Shown: positions 8,481 through 17,522, numbered from the stretch's first letter. The stretch: DNA of 64,000 nt from Phenylobacterium sp. (GCF_013911965.1 NZ_JACESE010000005.1:124001-188000); one strand, 5' to 3'. Translations and numbers: made by a program. The notes: generated by a model not told the origin, from the letters alone.

Positions 8481-10481
8481 TCACGCGTCCACAACGAGGT
8501 CGCCGACGGACTTCGCCTGGCAGGCGAGAATGACCCCGTCGCGCTTTTCCCCCTCCGTCAGAGAATCCTGGACCTCCATGCTCACAGATCCCTGCCGCAG
8601 TGGCACCTTGCAGCGGCCGCAGATCCCGACCCGGCACTCGTAGTCGATGGCGACGCCGATGGCCTCGGCGGCCTCCAGCACCGACTGATCGGGCGCCAGG
8701 CGTCCGGACTTGTTGGACTTGGAAAAGGTCACCGTCGCCTGCGCCGACGGCGGGGCCGAGGGAGAGACGACTGCGACATCGACGACGGCCGTGACCTCGG
8801 CTGCGGGGGGCTGGGTTTCCAGAACTGGACCACCCTTCGGGGGCGCGAAGTTCTCCGTCTTCACCTGATCGTCGGGCACGCCCATTCCGCGAAGGACGCC
8901 CTTGACCGCTTCCATCATCGCGGGCGGGCCACAGAGATGGACCCGGCGGCGGACGATCTCCGGAACGGCCGCGATGATGAACTCGGGCGTCATGAACCCC
9001 ACTGAACCAGCCCATTCGGTCCCTTCGGGCTGAGAGACGACAATCGTGACGTGGACGTTCGGGTGCCGGCGCGCGAGATGCGCCAGTTCCTCGCGGAAGA
9101 TGATGTCGGCGGGCGTGCGCACCCCGTAGAGAAGGTAGATGTCGTGGGGATAGGCGCGGTCCGTGAGATAGCGCAGCACGCTCATCATAGGCGTAATGCC
9201 AACCCCGCCAGCGATCAGGACGATGCCTTCCGCCTCCTGACCGGTGAAGAAGAAGCTCCCGGCGGGGGCGGCCACCTCGATGAGATCGCCGGCGTCGACG
9301 CGGTCGTGGAGGTGGCGAGACTCCAATCCGTATTGCTCACGTTTCACGGTCAGTTCGATGTAGTCCCGTTGCGTGGGCGAAGAGGAGATGGTGTAGGATC
9401 GGCGGACCTTCTTGCCATCGATCTCGGAGGTGACCGTCGCGTACTGTCCCGGAAGGAAAGTGAACGGGAACGGGCCGAGGTTTGGCTCCATCAGCCGGAA
9501 CGTCTTCACGCCGGGCGTTTCGTCGAAAATCGCCTTGATCCGCAGGACGCCGATCCAGGGACGCCGCGCGGGCGCTCCGGCTTCTGCCGCCTTGGACATG
9601 ACAGCAGGGGCTGAACCCGGCGAAGCTGCGGGTTCAGCGGTCGATGGCTCAGCTGGAGCGCCGGGTGTCAGCCGCTCGGCCAGCGCCCCCACACGGCGCG
9701 CGCGGATCCATTGCAGCCAGAGCGCCCCCGTAAGAGCGGCGCCCAGAAGGATCATGAGCAGAACGTGCAGCCAGGAGAGACCGCGAAAGCCGCCAGCCAT
9801 CTCTGAGCGGTCCGCCGGGGGCAGCGTCATCTCGTGTCGGAACCAGGCCAGAGCGGTCTGTTCAGGCGACTGGCCCGCCTCGAGCGCCCGAAGCGCGCCG
9901 GCCCCGCTTTGCGCCAACGAAAGACCGTCTCTGACGTCGCGCAGCGCGGTGAGCGCGGCAGCGGCGTCATTGGCGGCCTGGGCGCGATGCAGGGCCGCCT
10001 GCCCATCCGTGACCGCCTGCGAACCTGATCCCAGTCGCGTCAGCGCCTCAGGCCGGATCCGCGCGCGGGCTTCGTCGGTGAGCTTCGGAAAGTCCATCAT
10101 AGACGCGTAGAACGGCTTGGGCCCCATGGGGCCGCAGCAACCCGCTGCGCCTTCGCCTGCGCCCCCGCCCATGCCAGAGGGCGCCATCATATCTCCCATC
10201 ATGCCGCCCATACCGCTGGCCGCCGCAGGCGCCGCTGGGGGACCGGCGCCCATTGTGGGGTTGGGGGCCTTCATTCCGCTCATCCCTGAGGCCGCATCGG
10301 GGTTCGCGCCAGCTGGCGGCGGATGATGAGCGGCGTGGTCCTCGGCGGGGGCCTGCGCCCAGGCGAAGGTGGATGGTGTTGCGGCGGTTAGAGCCACAGC
10401 CGCGACGGTGGCGGCTCTTAGGGCTGTGACGAGAGGCGCCGACTGGGTGCCGTGCATATGCAGGTCAGATCCCTTATCCAT
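8481..10481 (-). CDS. Membrane-anchored FAD/NAD(P)H/2Fe-2S reductase with Met-rich periplasmic arm
   Basis: 666 residues from the ATG at 10481; starts at 10523 and 10457 are also open. Order of parts: signal or anchor helix (first ~42 residues), a His/Met/Gly/Pro-rich periplasmic region with repeated GM and CC pairs, a helical stretch resembling periplasmic metal-sensor domains, a transmembrane helix (WLHVLLMILLGAALTGALWL, ~235-255) followed by RARR marking the cytoplasmic side, then a ferredoxin-reductase FAD domain (RRSYTISSSP), an NAD(P) domain (GGVGITPMMS, LCGPPAMM), and a C-terminal plant-type 2Fe-2S domain (CRVGICGRC plus a distal Cys). It is predicted to feed electrons from NAD(P)H into the adjacent cytochrome b. 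The combination with a metal-binding periplasmic arm is unusual. Confidence 0.85.
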   Translation of the reverse strand: MDKGSDLHMHGTQSAPLVTALRAATVAAVALTAATPSTFAWAQAPAEDHAAHHPPPAGANPDAASGMSGMKAPNPTMGAGPPAAPAAASGMGGMMGDMMAPSGMGGGAGEGAAGCCGPMGPKPFYASMMDFPKLTDEARARIRPEALTRLGSGSQAVTDGQAALHRAQAANDAAAALTALRDVRDGLSLAQSGAGALRALEAGQSPEQTALAWFRHEMTLPPADRSEMAGGFRGLSWLHVLLMILLGAALTGALWLQWIRARRVGALAERLTPGAPAEPSTAEPAASPGSAPAVMSKAAEAGAPARRPWIGVLRIKAIFDETPGVKTFRLMEPNLGPFPFTFLPGQYATVTSEIDGKKVRRSYTISSSPTQRDYIELTVKREQYGLESRHLHDRVDAGDLIEVAAPAGSFFFTGQEAEGIVLIAGGVGITPMMSVLRYLTDRAYPHDIYLLYGVRTPADIIFREELAHLARRHPNVHVTIVVSQPEGTEWAGSVGFMTPEFIIAAVPEIVRRRVHLCGPPAMMEAVKGVLRGMGVPDDQVKTENFAPPKGGPVLETQPPAAEVTAVVDVAVVSPSAPPSAQATVTFSKSNKSGRLAPDQSVLEAAEAIGVAIDYECRVGICGRCKVPLRQGSVSMEVQDSLTEGEKRDGVILACQAKSVGDLVVDA

Positions 10482-10525
10482 AGCAACGCTTCTAGCCGAA
10501 AGGCTCGGCCGCTTTGAAGGCAAGA

Positions 10526-10551
10526 CGTAAGAGACGCTGCGATGGAGCGTC
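10526..10551 (+). promoter_or_regulatory. ECF-type promoter for type II GAPDH
   Basis: CGTAAG at 10526-10531, 16 bases, CGTC at 10548-10551. It is interleaved with the opposite-strand promoter of the reductase operon, so both share the same 33 bases. The GAPDH start is 84 bases downstream. Confidence 0.65.
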
Positions 10552-10558
10552 CCTTACA
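10533..10558 (-). promoter_or_regulatory. ECF-type promoter for the reductase/cytochrome operon
   Basis: The minus strand reads TGTAAG (10558-10553), 16 bases, CGTC (10536-10533). The CGTC element is about 52 bases upstream of the reductase start at 10481. Same spacing and core as the promoters at 17554, 25787, 26287, 26353, 37555, 37748 and 39316. Confidence 0.7.
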
Positions 10559-10634
10559 GCGCCACAGCAACAGAAGGCTCCGCCATAGCGCCCATCAGGC
10601 GCTGCTGGGGGACCAGCGAAAGATGAGGTGCCAG

Positions 10635-11684
10635 ATGGCAGGGGAGATTCGCGTCGGCGTCAACGGCTACGGGGTGATCGGCAAACGTGTTGCCGATGCT
10701 GTGCGTGCTCAGGCTGATATGCGCCTGGTGGGCGTCTCCGACGTCGCAGCAGACTGGCGGACGCGGGCCCTGCACCGCAAGGATATCCCACTGTTCGCCG
10801 CCACGTCCGAAGCACATGAGCACCTCGCGGCAAATCGGATTCCCGTGGAAGGGCGTCTGCAGGATCTGCTTGGAACCGTCGATGTCGTCGTAGACTGCAC
10901 ACCCAAGCGGGTCGCTGCGGAGAATGTGCCGGTCTATCGCCAACTCGGCCGGAAGTTCATCGTGCAGGGCGGCGAAAAGCACGGCGTCACCGGTCACTCC
11001 TTCGTCGCGGAGTCCAACTATCAAAGCGCAGTCGGCCTCGACGCGACCCGCGTCGTCTCCTGCAATACGACGGCGACGGTGCGGACCTTGACCGCCCTGA
11101 AGCGGGCTGGGTTGCTCCGGCGCGCTCGCGGCACGCTCATGCGGCGCGCCACCGACCCGTGGGAGAGTCACCTTGGCGGTATCATCAACACCCTCGTCCC
11201 GGAACCGGAGATCCCGAGCCACCAAGGTCCTGATGCTCAGACGGTCGACCCGGACCTCGATGTGCTGACCATGGCCGTCAAGGTCCCCGAGACGATCGCC
11301 CACCTCCACTACTGGTCGGTTCAGCTTTCCCGAAGCGCCCCGAAGGAGGAGGTGCTGGACGCCTTCCGCGCGTCACCCCGCATTTTCCTCATGCCCGACA
11401 GCTATGGCCTAGCCGCGATCAATGCGGTCAAGGAGCTGATGGCGGACCTCGGCCGCTCCCGGGGCGATCTCTACGAGGTTGCGCTTTGGTCCGACATGCT
11501 GCGCGTGGAGGGCGATGAGGTGTTCTATACCTACATGGTCGACAACCAGGCTATTGTTGTGCCTGAGACGATCGACGCCATCCGGGCGCTCGCCGGCCGC
11601 GAGCCCTCTGGGGCCGCATCGATACGCGCGACCGACGAGGCCTTGCAGATCTGGCGCGATCCCTTCAGCCCTGCTCCGGGCTAG
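10635..11684 (+). CDS. Type II (archaeal-type) glyceraldehyde-3-phosphate dehydrogenase
   Basis: 349 residues from the ATG at 10635 (MAGEIRVGVNGYGVIGKR), with GAGGTG upstream; the frame is open further 5'. An N-terminal Rossmann fold (VGVNGYGVIGKRVADAV) is followed by VVDCTPKRV and the catalytic-cysteine motif SCNTTATVRTL. These are the features of type II GAPDH, normal in archaea and scattered in bacteria; the classical bacterial enzyme has SCTTNCLAP-like motifs instead. The enzyme interconverts glyceraldehyde 3-phosphate and 1,3-bisphosphoglycerate, usually with either NAD or NADP. It diverges from the reductase/cytochrome operon with interleaved promoters, linking it to the same regulon. 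Confidence 0.88.
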   Translation: MAGEIRVGVNGYGVIGKRVADAVRAQADMRLVGVSDVAADWRTRALHRKDIPLFAATSEAHEHLAANRIPVEGRLQDLLGTVDVVVDCTPKRVAAENVPVYRQLGRKFIVQGGEKHGVTGHSFVAESNYQSAVGLDATRVVSCNTTATVRTLTALKRAGLLRRARGTLMRRATDPWESHLGGIINTLVPEPEIPSHQGPDAQTVDPDLDVLTMAVKVPETIAHLHYWSVQLSRSAPKEEVLDAFRASPRIFLMPDSYGLAAINAVKELMADLGRSRGDLYEVALWSDMLRVEGDEVFYTYMVDNQAIVVPETIDAIRALAGREPSGAASIRATDEALQIWRDPFSPAPG

Positions 11685-11697
11685 CGTTCGCATCACT

Positions 11698-11718
11698 AGC
11701 GGCGGCGGCGCCGCCGCT
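11698..11718. terminator. Hairpin between convergent genes
   Basis: A perfect 9-bp inverted repeat (AGCGGCGGC / GCCGCCGCT) with a 3-base loop lies 13 bases after the GAPDH stop and 10 bases before the end of the convergent DUF411 gene. No clear T-run follows, so terminator function is inferred from position. Confidence 0.5.
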
Positions 11719-11728
11719 CACAATTAGA

Positions 11729-12178
11729 TCAGCCATGGCGCGCGAAGACCCGCGTCTTGCCTCCCGGCATGAGCAGCAGCGTCTGGTAGGCCTCGACCTC
11801 ACCCCTTTGGGACTCCATGCCGGGAGACCCGAAAGGCATGCCCGGAACGGCGATGCCTAGGGCTTTCGGCCTCTCGCGCAGCAAGCGTGCGATGTCGGCC
11901 GGCGGTATGTGGCCGACCACGACATAGCCACCGACCGTCGCGAGATGGCATGACGACAGCTCGAATGGCACGCCATGCTTGCGTCCGATCGGACTGACGT
12001 CCTCCACGACCACTTCCTTCATAAGGTAGCCCGACCGGCGCATGTGGGTGATCCAGCCCTTGCAACAGCCGCAGCTGGCGGTCTTGTAGACCGTCACAGG
12101 CGGCGGGCTCGCCGCGAGGGCGGGTGCTCCGGACACAAGCGCCGCGCTGGCGGCCAGCAGGTATCGACGAGTCAGCAT
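11729..12178 (-). CDS. DUF411 family copper-associated periplasmic protein
   Basis: 149 residues from the second ATG at 12178, better placed than the ATG at 12187 relative to AAGGA. The signal sequence (TRRYLLAASAALVSGAPALA) has a twin-arginine-like RR. The mature domain starts VTVYKTASCGCCKGWITHMR; the CGCC pair and the later SSCH, GHIP and GIAVPGMPFGSPGME segments are the DUF411 signature. DUF411 proteins recur in copper and silver resistance loci and are thought to bind metal in the periplasm. It follows the small HMA protein by 20 bases and is transcribed with it. Confidence 0.85.
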   Translation of the reverse strand: MLTRRYLLAASAALVSGAPALAASPPPVTVYKTASCGCCKGWITHMRRSGYLMKEVVVEDVSPIGRKHGVPFELSSCHLATVGGYVVVGHIPPADIARLLRERPKALGIAVPGMPFGSPGMESQRGEVEAYQTLLLMPGGKTRVFARHG

Positions 12179-12198
12179 CTCTGTCATTTCCTTGAGAC

Positions 12199-12453
12199 TT
12201 AGCGGCGCGCGCCGCAGCAGCAGGAGCCGCTGCTTGTCGGGGCCGCCGCGTCCTGTGGGTACAAGGCCGGTGTATAGCCGGCCTTGCTGATCGCCCCCGC
12301 CACCGCAGACGGCTCGCGGTCAGACCGCACATCGACCCGCTTGCTCGGCAGGTCAATGGCGACCTCTGCGGCTGGATCCAGCGCGTTGATGGCGGCGGTT
12401 ACAGCTTGGACACAGTGTCCGCAGCTAAGGTCGTTGACGTGATAACGAAGCAC
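12199..12453 (-). CDS. Small heavy-metal-associated (HMA) domain protein, CopZ-like
   Basis: 84 residues. The N-terminal ferredoxin-like HMA fold has its metal-binding cysteines in LSCGHCVQAV (about residues 9-18). The domain ends near residue 66 (AISKAGYTPALYP). A short tail with SGSCCCGARR adds three further cysteines, an uncommon extension that could form a second metal site. Such proteins carry Cu(I) or other soft metals in the cytoplasm to exporters. It is separated from gnd by 117 bases and followed closely by the DUF411 gene. Confidence 0.85.
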   Translation of the reverse strand: MLRYHVNDLSCGHCVQAVTAAINALDPAAEVAIDLPSKRVDVRSDREPSAVAGAISKAGYTPALYPQDAAAPTSSGSCCCGARR

Positions 12454-12570
12454 TGAAATCTCCTAGTTTGCTGGCCTCGCCTGACCAGATGGGGCGCATC
12501 GCTGGTGCAGGCGCCGCCGATCGTCGGCGTTCCGAAGATGAGCGCCGCCGTCGGCACAGCCGGGCCTCGC

Positions 12571-13557
12571 TCACTGCGGCATCTCCACGTGCCCGCCGAA
12601 CCCGAAGCGCATCGCTGACAAGACCTGATCGGCGAATGTGTGCTCCACGCGGCTGCGATAGCGCGCGAACAACGCCGCGGAGAGGACGTTGACCGGAACC
12701 GCCTCCTCCATCGCCGCGTCGATCGTCCACCGCCCTTCGCCTGAGTCGGAGACCCGGCCTGAGAACTGACTCAGCATCTGGTCCTTGGCCAAGGCCGCAG
12801 CGGTGAGGTCGAGCAGCCAGGAGGAGATGACGCTGCCGCGCCGCCAGACTTCGGCGATATCGGTCAGATTCAGATCGAACCGTTCCTCGGCCGGCAGCTT
12901 GGCCGAGTTCCTGCCCTTGAGGATGTCAAATCCTTCAGCGTAGGCCTGCATCAACCCGTATTCGATCCCGTTGTGGACCATCTTGACGAAGTGGCCGGCG
13001 CCGGCGGGACCGGCGTGAATGTAGCCCTGCTCGGCGCGCGGATCCTCACCCTCCTGCTCCATGCGGTCCGGCGTGCGCGGAATGGCGCCGAGCCCTGGCG
13101 CCAAGGCTGAGAAGATCGGGTCGAGCAGAGCGACGGTCGCCTTGTCGCCGCCAATCATCATGCAGTAGCCGCGCTCCAGACCCCAGACTCCGCCGGAGGT
13201 GCCGACGTCCACATAGCAAAGGTTCTTCTCACCCAGCGCGCGCGCGCGTCGAATGTCGTCCTTGTAGAAGCTGTTGCCGCCGTCGATGATGATGTCGCCC
13301 GGCTCGGCCAGTTCGGTGAGTGCTTGGATGGTGTCCTCAGTGGGCAGGCCCGCGGGCAGCATCACCCAGAAAATGCGCGGGGACACCAGCTTGGCGGCGA
13401 CGTCCTTCAGCGACGACGCCGCGATCGCGCCCTCTGCGGCGATCGCCTCGATGAGCGGTGGGTTGCGATCGAAGCCGACGACGCTGTGTCCCCCGCGCAT
13501 CAGCCGGCGCGCGATATTGGCGCCCATCCGCCCCAGACCGATGACCGCTAGACGCAT
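12571..13557 (-). CDS. gnd: 6-phosphogluconate dehydrogenase (decarboxylating), short type
   Basis: 328 residues from the ATG at 13557 ([19 protein letters not shown]); the open frame continues upstream into transaldolase and is not used. It has an N-terminal NAD(P) Rossmann motif GLGRMG, then [10 protein letters not shown] and [19 protein letters not shown] typical of the short NAD-type Gnd, and the catalytic lysine region [16 protein letters not shown]. It oxidises and decarboxylates 6-phosphogluconate to ribulose 5-phosphate. It lies 13 bases after tal, the third gene of a pentose phosphate operon (tkt-tal-gnd). Confidence 0.93.
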   Translation of the reverse strand: MRLAVIGLGRMGANIARRLMRGGHSVVGFDRNPPLIEAIAAEGAIAASSLKDVAAKLVSPRIFWVMLPAGLPTEDTIQALTELAEPGDIIIDGGNSFYKDDIRRARALGEKNLCYVDVGTSGGVWGLERGYCMMIGGDKATVALLDPIFSALAPGLGAIPRTPDRMEQEGEDPRAEQGYIHAGPAGAGHFVKMVHNGIEYGLMQAYAEGFDILKGRNSAKLPAEERFDLNLTDIAEVWRRGSVISSWLLDLTAAALAKDQMLSQFSGRVSDSGEGRWTIDAAMEEAVPVNVLSAALFARYRSRVEHTFADQVLSAMRFGFGGHVEMPQ

Positions 13558-13570
13558 GGCGCTGTTTTCC

Positions 13571-14767
13571 TCATTGGGTAGGTGTGGCAGGGGCCGTCTG
13601 CGGGCTGTTCGCTGGGGGCGCGTCCGTCGCCCTCTGGCGATCGCCGAGAAGCGTCGCGCGCTTGGCGTCGACTGCGCCGAGCAGGGCATCCGTGGCCTCC
13701 GCGAACAGCGTTATGCCCTCTTCAACGAGGCCACGGGTGACGGCGTCCAGGTCGAGGCCTAGGCGGGCCGCCTCCGAGAGCACGCGTCGCGCGCCCTCGA
13801 TGTCCTCGGTGAGCGTGGGGCCGACCGCGCCGTGATCGCGGAACGCATCCAGGGTCTTGGGCGGCAGGGTGGTCACAGTGTTCGGCCCGACGAGAGCGTC
13901 AACATAGAGGGTGTCCGGATAGGCCGGGTCCCTGACGCCCGTGGACGCCCACAGCAGCCGCTGGGGCCTCGCGCCCTTCGCGGCCAGCGCCTGCCAGCGC
14001 TCGCTGGAGAGCAAAGTTCGAAACCAGGCGTAGGCGAGCTTGGCGTTGGCGATGGCCACCTTGCCGCGGATCGCCGCGAGGTCGGCGCTCTGCGGATCGT
14101 TTGCCGCAAGCCGTGCATCGATGGCCTGGTCGATCTGCGCGTCGATCCGGCTGACGAAGAAGCTGGCCACGCTGGCGATCCGGTCGATCGGCTCGCCCCG
14201 CGCCGCGCGCGCCTCGAGCCCGGCCATGTAGGTGTCCGCGACCGCCTGGTAGGCGCCGAGCGAAAACAGCAAGGTGATGTTGACGTTGACCCCTGCCTCG
14301 ACCAGCACCCGCAGGGCGGTTACGCCGGCCTTTGTCCCAGGGACCTTGACCATCAGGTTGGGCTCGTCGACGGCCGCCCACAGCCGCCGCGCCTCCTCGA
14401 CGGTCGCCGCGGCGTCGTTGGCGAGGCGCGGCGAAACCTCAAGGCTGACATAGCCGTCCTTGCCGCAGAGCCTGTCGTAGACACGCCGCAGGTCCGCTGC
14501 CGCGGCCTTGACGTCGCCGATGGCCTGGCTCTCGTAGAGGTCCTGCGCGCTCGCGTCGGCCCTGCCGGCGGCCGCCTGGAAGCCCGCATCATAGGCATCG
14601 CCGTGACCCATCGCCTTCTCGAAGATGGAAGGATTGGAGGTGACGCCGGTGAGGCCGTCTTCCTCGACCAGCTTGCGCAGGCCGCCGTCGGACAGGAACC
14701 GGCGATCGATGAAGTCGAGCCAGACCGCTTGTCCGGCCTCGCCAAGTGTCTTCAGACGACTGGTCAT
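13571..14767 (-). CDS. tal: Transaldolase
   Basis: 398 residues. Motifs: [16 protein letters not shown] near the N-terminus, [12 protein letters not shown] with the Schiff-base lysine, and [10 protein letters not shown]. It belongs to the longer TalB-unlike group often found fused to glucose-6-phosphate isomerase, here as a single domain plus a short C-terminal tail. It transfers dihydroxyacetone units between sugar phosphates. The start overlaps the tkt stop as ATGA, so the two enzymes are translationally coupled. Confidence 0.93.
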   Translation of the reverse strand: MTSRLKTLGEAGQAVWLDFIDRRFLSDGGLRKLVEEDGLTGVTSNPSIFEKAMGHGDAYDAGFQAAAGRADASAQDLYESQAIGDVKAAAADLRRVYDRLCGKDGYVSLEVSPRLANDAAATVEEARRLWAAVDEPNLMVKVPGTKAGVTALRVLVEAGVNVNITLLFSLGAYQAVADTYMAGLEARAARGEPIDRIASVASFFVSRIDAQIDQAIDARLAANDPQSADLAAIRGKVAIANAKLAYAWFRTLLSSERWQALAAKGARPQRLLWASTGVRDPAYPDTLYVDALVGPNTVTTLPPKTLDAFRDHGAVGPTLTEDIEGARRVLSEAARLGLDLDAVTRGLVEEGITLFAEATDALLGAVDAKRATLLGDRQRATDAPPANSPQTAPATPTQ

Positions 14768-16854
14768 GAGTGCTTCCCGATGATGCCACGCGCGACGGCG
14801 CAGACATTTTCGATGGTGAAGCCGTAATGCTCCTGAAGCATGGCCAACGGGGCCGAGGCTCCGAATGTCTTCATCGTGATCGTGCAGCCGTCGCTTCCGA
14901 CATAGCGATCCCAGCCGATCGAGCCAGCCTGCTCAACGGCAAGCCGTGCGCGTACCTCGTTGGGAAAAACGTGCTTGCGATAGGCATCGTCCTGCAGCTC
15001 GAACAGATACCAACTTGGCAGGGATACCACGCGCGACCGCACGCCTTCTGCGCTTAGCTTCTCGTGGGCCGCCACGACCAGCGGCAGTTCGCTACCAGTG
15101 CCTATCAGGATGACCTCGGGATCGCCGCCCTCGCAATCTGCAAGGATGTAACCGCCCCGCTGCAATCCGTCGGCCGACGCATACCTGGCACGGTCCAGCG
15201 TGGGGATCGCTTGGCGGGACAATACCAGCGCAGTCGGCACGTTGCTCTGCTCCAGCGCGACGTTCCAGGCGACCGCCACCTCGTTGGCGTCGCCGGGGCG
15301 GATCGTGTTCAGCCCCGGAATGGCGCGCAGTGTTGCGAGATGTTCAACCGGTTGGTGGGTTGGACCGTCTTCGCCGACACCGATGCTGTCGTGTGTGAAC
15401 ACGAAGGTGACCGGCAATTCCATGATCGCCGCCAGCCGGATCGGTGCGCGCATATAGTCGGCGAAAACCAAGAAGGTGGAGCAGCAAGGGCGCAGATAGG
15501 ACAGCGCCATGCCGTTGGCGATCGAGCCCATCGCATGCTCACGCACGCCGAAATGCAGGTTGCGGCCCGTAGGATCACCGCGCTCGAACGAGCCCGCCCC
15601 CTCGAAGGTCATTTTTGTCTTCGTCGAGGGCGATAGGTCCGCAGAACCGCCCATGAGCAGCGGGACGTGGGGCGCGATGGCGTTAAGCACCTTGCCGCCA
15701 CTGTCGCGCGAGGCAAGGCCTATGGCGTCTGTCGGAAAGCTCGGAAGTGCGGCCTGCCAGCCACCGGGCAGCTTGCCTTCACGGAGCAGGTCGATCTGTG
15801 CGGCTTCCCTCGGAAAGGTATTGCGGTACCGGACGAGGGTCGCCTCCCAGGCCTCCCGCGCCGGCCTGCCGCGGACCGCAATGGCCGCCTGGAACGCCTC
15901 CGCCACGCCCTCCGGCACGAGGAACTCGCTGTCCGCAGGCCATCCATAGACCGTCTTGGTCGCGCGGACGTTGTCCTCGCCAAGCGGCTCGCCGTGCGCT
16001 TTCTCGCTGCCGGCCTTTGGGCTCCCCCATCCAATCACGGACTGCACCACGATCAGTGTGGGCCTATCGTCGGTCGCCCTGAAGGCGTCAAACGCGCTTG
16101 CGAGTGCGGCGGTGTCGTTGGCGTCCCCCACATGGACGACGTTCCAGCCATAGCCCTCGAAGCGTTTGCCGACATCCTCGGTGAAGGCGAGGTCGGTCGA
16201 TCCTTCGATCGAGATACGATTGCTGTCGTAGATCCAGCACAGGTTCGAGAGCGCCAGGTGGCCGGCGAGCGACGCCGCCTCGCTAGAGACGCCCTCCATC
16301 ATGTCGCCGTCGCCACACAGCACATAGACGTCGTGGTCGAACAGGACGAAGCCGTCGCGGTTGAAACGCGAGGCCAGCGCACGCTCCGCAATCGCCATGC
16401 CGACGGAGTTTCCGCAGCCTTGGCCCAGGGGACCAGTGGTCGTCTCGACGCCCGTGGTGATCCGGTACTCGGGATGGCCGGGCGTCTTCGAGCCGAACTG
16501 CCGGAACTGCTTGATATCCTCCAAGCTGACCGCGGGCTTTCCAGTTCGCTTCCCGTCGGCGTTGACCTCCTTGACCCCGGCCAGGTGCAAGACCGCATAG
16601 AGGAGCATCGAGGCATGACCGACCGACAGAACGTAGCGATCGCGGTTCGGCCAATCGGGCGTGTCCGGATCGTAGCGCAGGAAGTCTCGCCACAGGGTGT
16701 AGGCCACCGGGGCCAGCGCCATCGGCGTGCCCGGATGGCCCGAATTCGCCTTCTGCACAGCATCCATCGCCAGCGTGCGGATCGTGTCGATCGCGAGCCT
16801 CTCGGGCGTTCCCGCCCTTGGCGAAGCGGCGGACCCAGGCGCCTGGTCGATCAT
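14764..16854 (-). CDS. tkt: Transketolase
   Basis: 696 residues from the ATG at 16854 (MIDQAPGS), with GGAGAAGGTGG upstream; the frame extends 49 codons further but without family similarity. Typical features: ANSGHPGTPMALAP, the thiamine-diphosphate motif GDGDMMEGVSSEAASLAGHL with the downstream NRISIEG, and the pyrimidine domain (GVREHAMGSIANGMA, SIGVGEDGPTHQPVEH). It is the first gene of tkt-tal-gnd. Together with the type II GAPDH, PRPP synthase and phosphoglucomutase in this window it suggests rerouted sugar-phosphate metabolism. I see no ECF-type or FNR box upstream. Confidence 0.95.
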   Translation of the reverse strand: MIDQAPGSAASPRAGTPERLAIDTIRTLAMDAVQKANSGHPGTPMALAPVAYTLWRDFLRYDPDTPDWPNRDRYVLSVGHASMLLYAVLHLAGVKEVNADGKRTGKPAVSLEDIKQFRQFGSKTPGHPEYRITTGVETTTGPLGQGCGNSVGMAIAERALASRFNRDGFVLFDHDVYVLCGDGDMMEGVSSEAASLAGHLALSNLCWIYDSNRISIEGSTDLAFTEDVGKRFEGYGWNVVHVGDANDTAALASAFDAFRATDDRPTLIVVQSVIGWGSPKAGSEKAHGEPLGEDNVRATKTVYGWPADSEFLVPEGVAEAFQAAIAVRGRPAREAWEATLVRYRNTFPREAAQIDLLREGKLPGGWQAALPSFPTDAIGLASRDSGGKVLNAIAPHVPLLMGGSADLSPSTKTKMTFEGAGSFERGDPTGRNLHFGVREHAMGSIANGMALSYLRPCCSTFLVFADYMRAPIRLAAIMELPVTFVFTHDSIGVGEDGPTHQPVEHLATLRAIPGLNTIRPGDANEVAVAWNVALEQSNVPTALVLSRQAIPTLDRARYASADGLQRGGYILADCEGGDPEVILIGTGSELPLVVAAHEKLSAEGVRSRVVSLPSWYLFELQDDAYRKHVFPNEVRARLAVEQAGSIGWDRYVGSDGCTITMKTFGASAPLAMLQEHYGFTIENVCAVARGIIGKHS

Positions 16855-17186
16855 CGGCCACCTTCTCCAGCCCTGCCCGATTGCGCGCCAGACGCCAGGA
16901 ACCGGCCAGCCTTTCTGAGCATGACCGGTGAGGGGGCCGGGTGAGGCATGTTTCGACAGCTTGGCGCCGCAATGTGGGCTACCGAAGGTCGGCACAGACA
17001 ATGGTGGTCGGGGTCAGCCGCAGCCACGCGCACCTCCTGCCTTCTGTCGTAGAGGGCGGTCACAGGGAACAGCCAAGGCCGAGCCCGCGACAAGCGTTGG
17101 AGCCGCGTGCTCATGACGCTAATCATCGCTTAGTCGCCAATGCCTCGGCTGGCCGGCGCCAGCGGACCCTACGCCGCCTGAGGGAA
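16855..17186. other. Intergenic region upstream of tkt
   Basis: 332 bases between the tkt start and the end of the Met/His-rich protein gene. Apart from the tkt ribosome-binding site near 16860 I see no gene, repeat, or copy of the promoter motifs found elsewhere. Frames through it are short and lack family features. Confidence 0.5.
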
Positions 17187-17522
17187 CTAGTGTTCGTGAG
17201 CTTTCGGTGCGTCGCTCTTCGGCGCCGGCGGATGGGATCCGGACTTCGGCTGGGCCATTCCGCCGTGGCCCATCATCTCGCCGCACATCTTGTGCATCTT
17301 GTCCATGTCCGCCTTGGCCATAGGCTTGCCGTCCGCCCCCTTCATGGCGCCCATCTGACCTTTGCCGGCAGGCATCTGGCCGCCCTTCATCCTGCCGCAC
17401 ATTTCATGTTGCGCCGCTGTGGCGGTGGGAGGCGGGGTCTTCGCGGGCGGCCCGTCCGCCAGGGCGTAGCTGGCTGCGAACAGGGCCGAAGCGGCGGTGA
17501 TCGTAATGATGAGAGACTTCAT
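17187..17522 (-). CDS. Met/His-rich exported protein, probable copper binder
   Basis: 111 residues. A signal peptide (MKSLIITITAASALFAASYA, cleaved near ALA-DG) precedes a short mature part rich in Met, His, Lys and Gly: HEMCGRMKGG, MDKMHKMCGEMMGHGGM and a final HEH. Paired M-x-x-M and two cysteines suit Cu(I)/Ag(I) binding in the periplasm. No named family recognised; small proteins like this accompany cop/cus loci. A GTAAT-N16-CGTC promoter lies at 17554-17579, with CGTC 32 bases upstream of the start codon. Confidence 0.75.
   Translation of the reverse strand: MKSLIITITAASALFAASYALADGPPAKTPPPTATAAQHEMCGRMKGGQMPAGKGQMGAMKGADGKPMAKADMDKMHKMCGEMMGHGGMAQPKSGSHPPAPKSDAPKAHEH

Noticed and set aside
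15667-16944. 425-codon plus-strand frame opposite transketolase
   Set aside because: Antisense to conserved tkt, no ribosome site or domain; long antisense frames are expected in this composition.
14764-17001. Transketolase start at 17001
   Set aside because: The first 49 codons do not look like the family; the ATG at 16854 has a good ribosome site and gives normal length.
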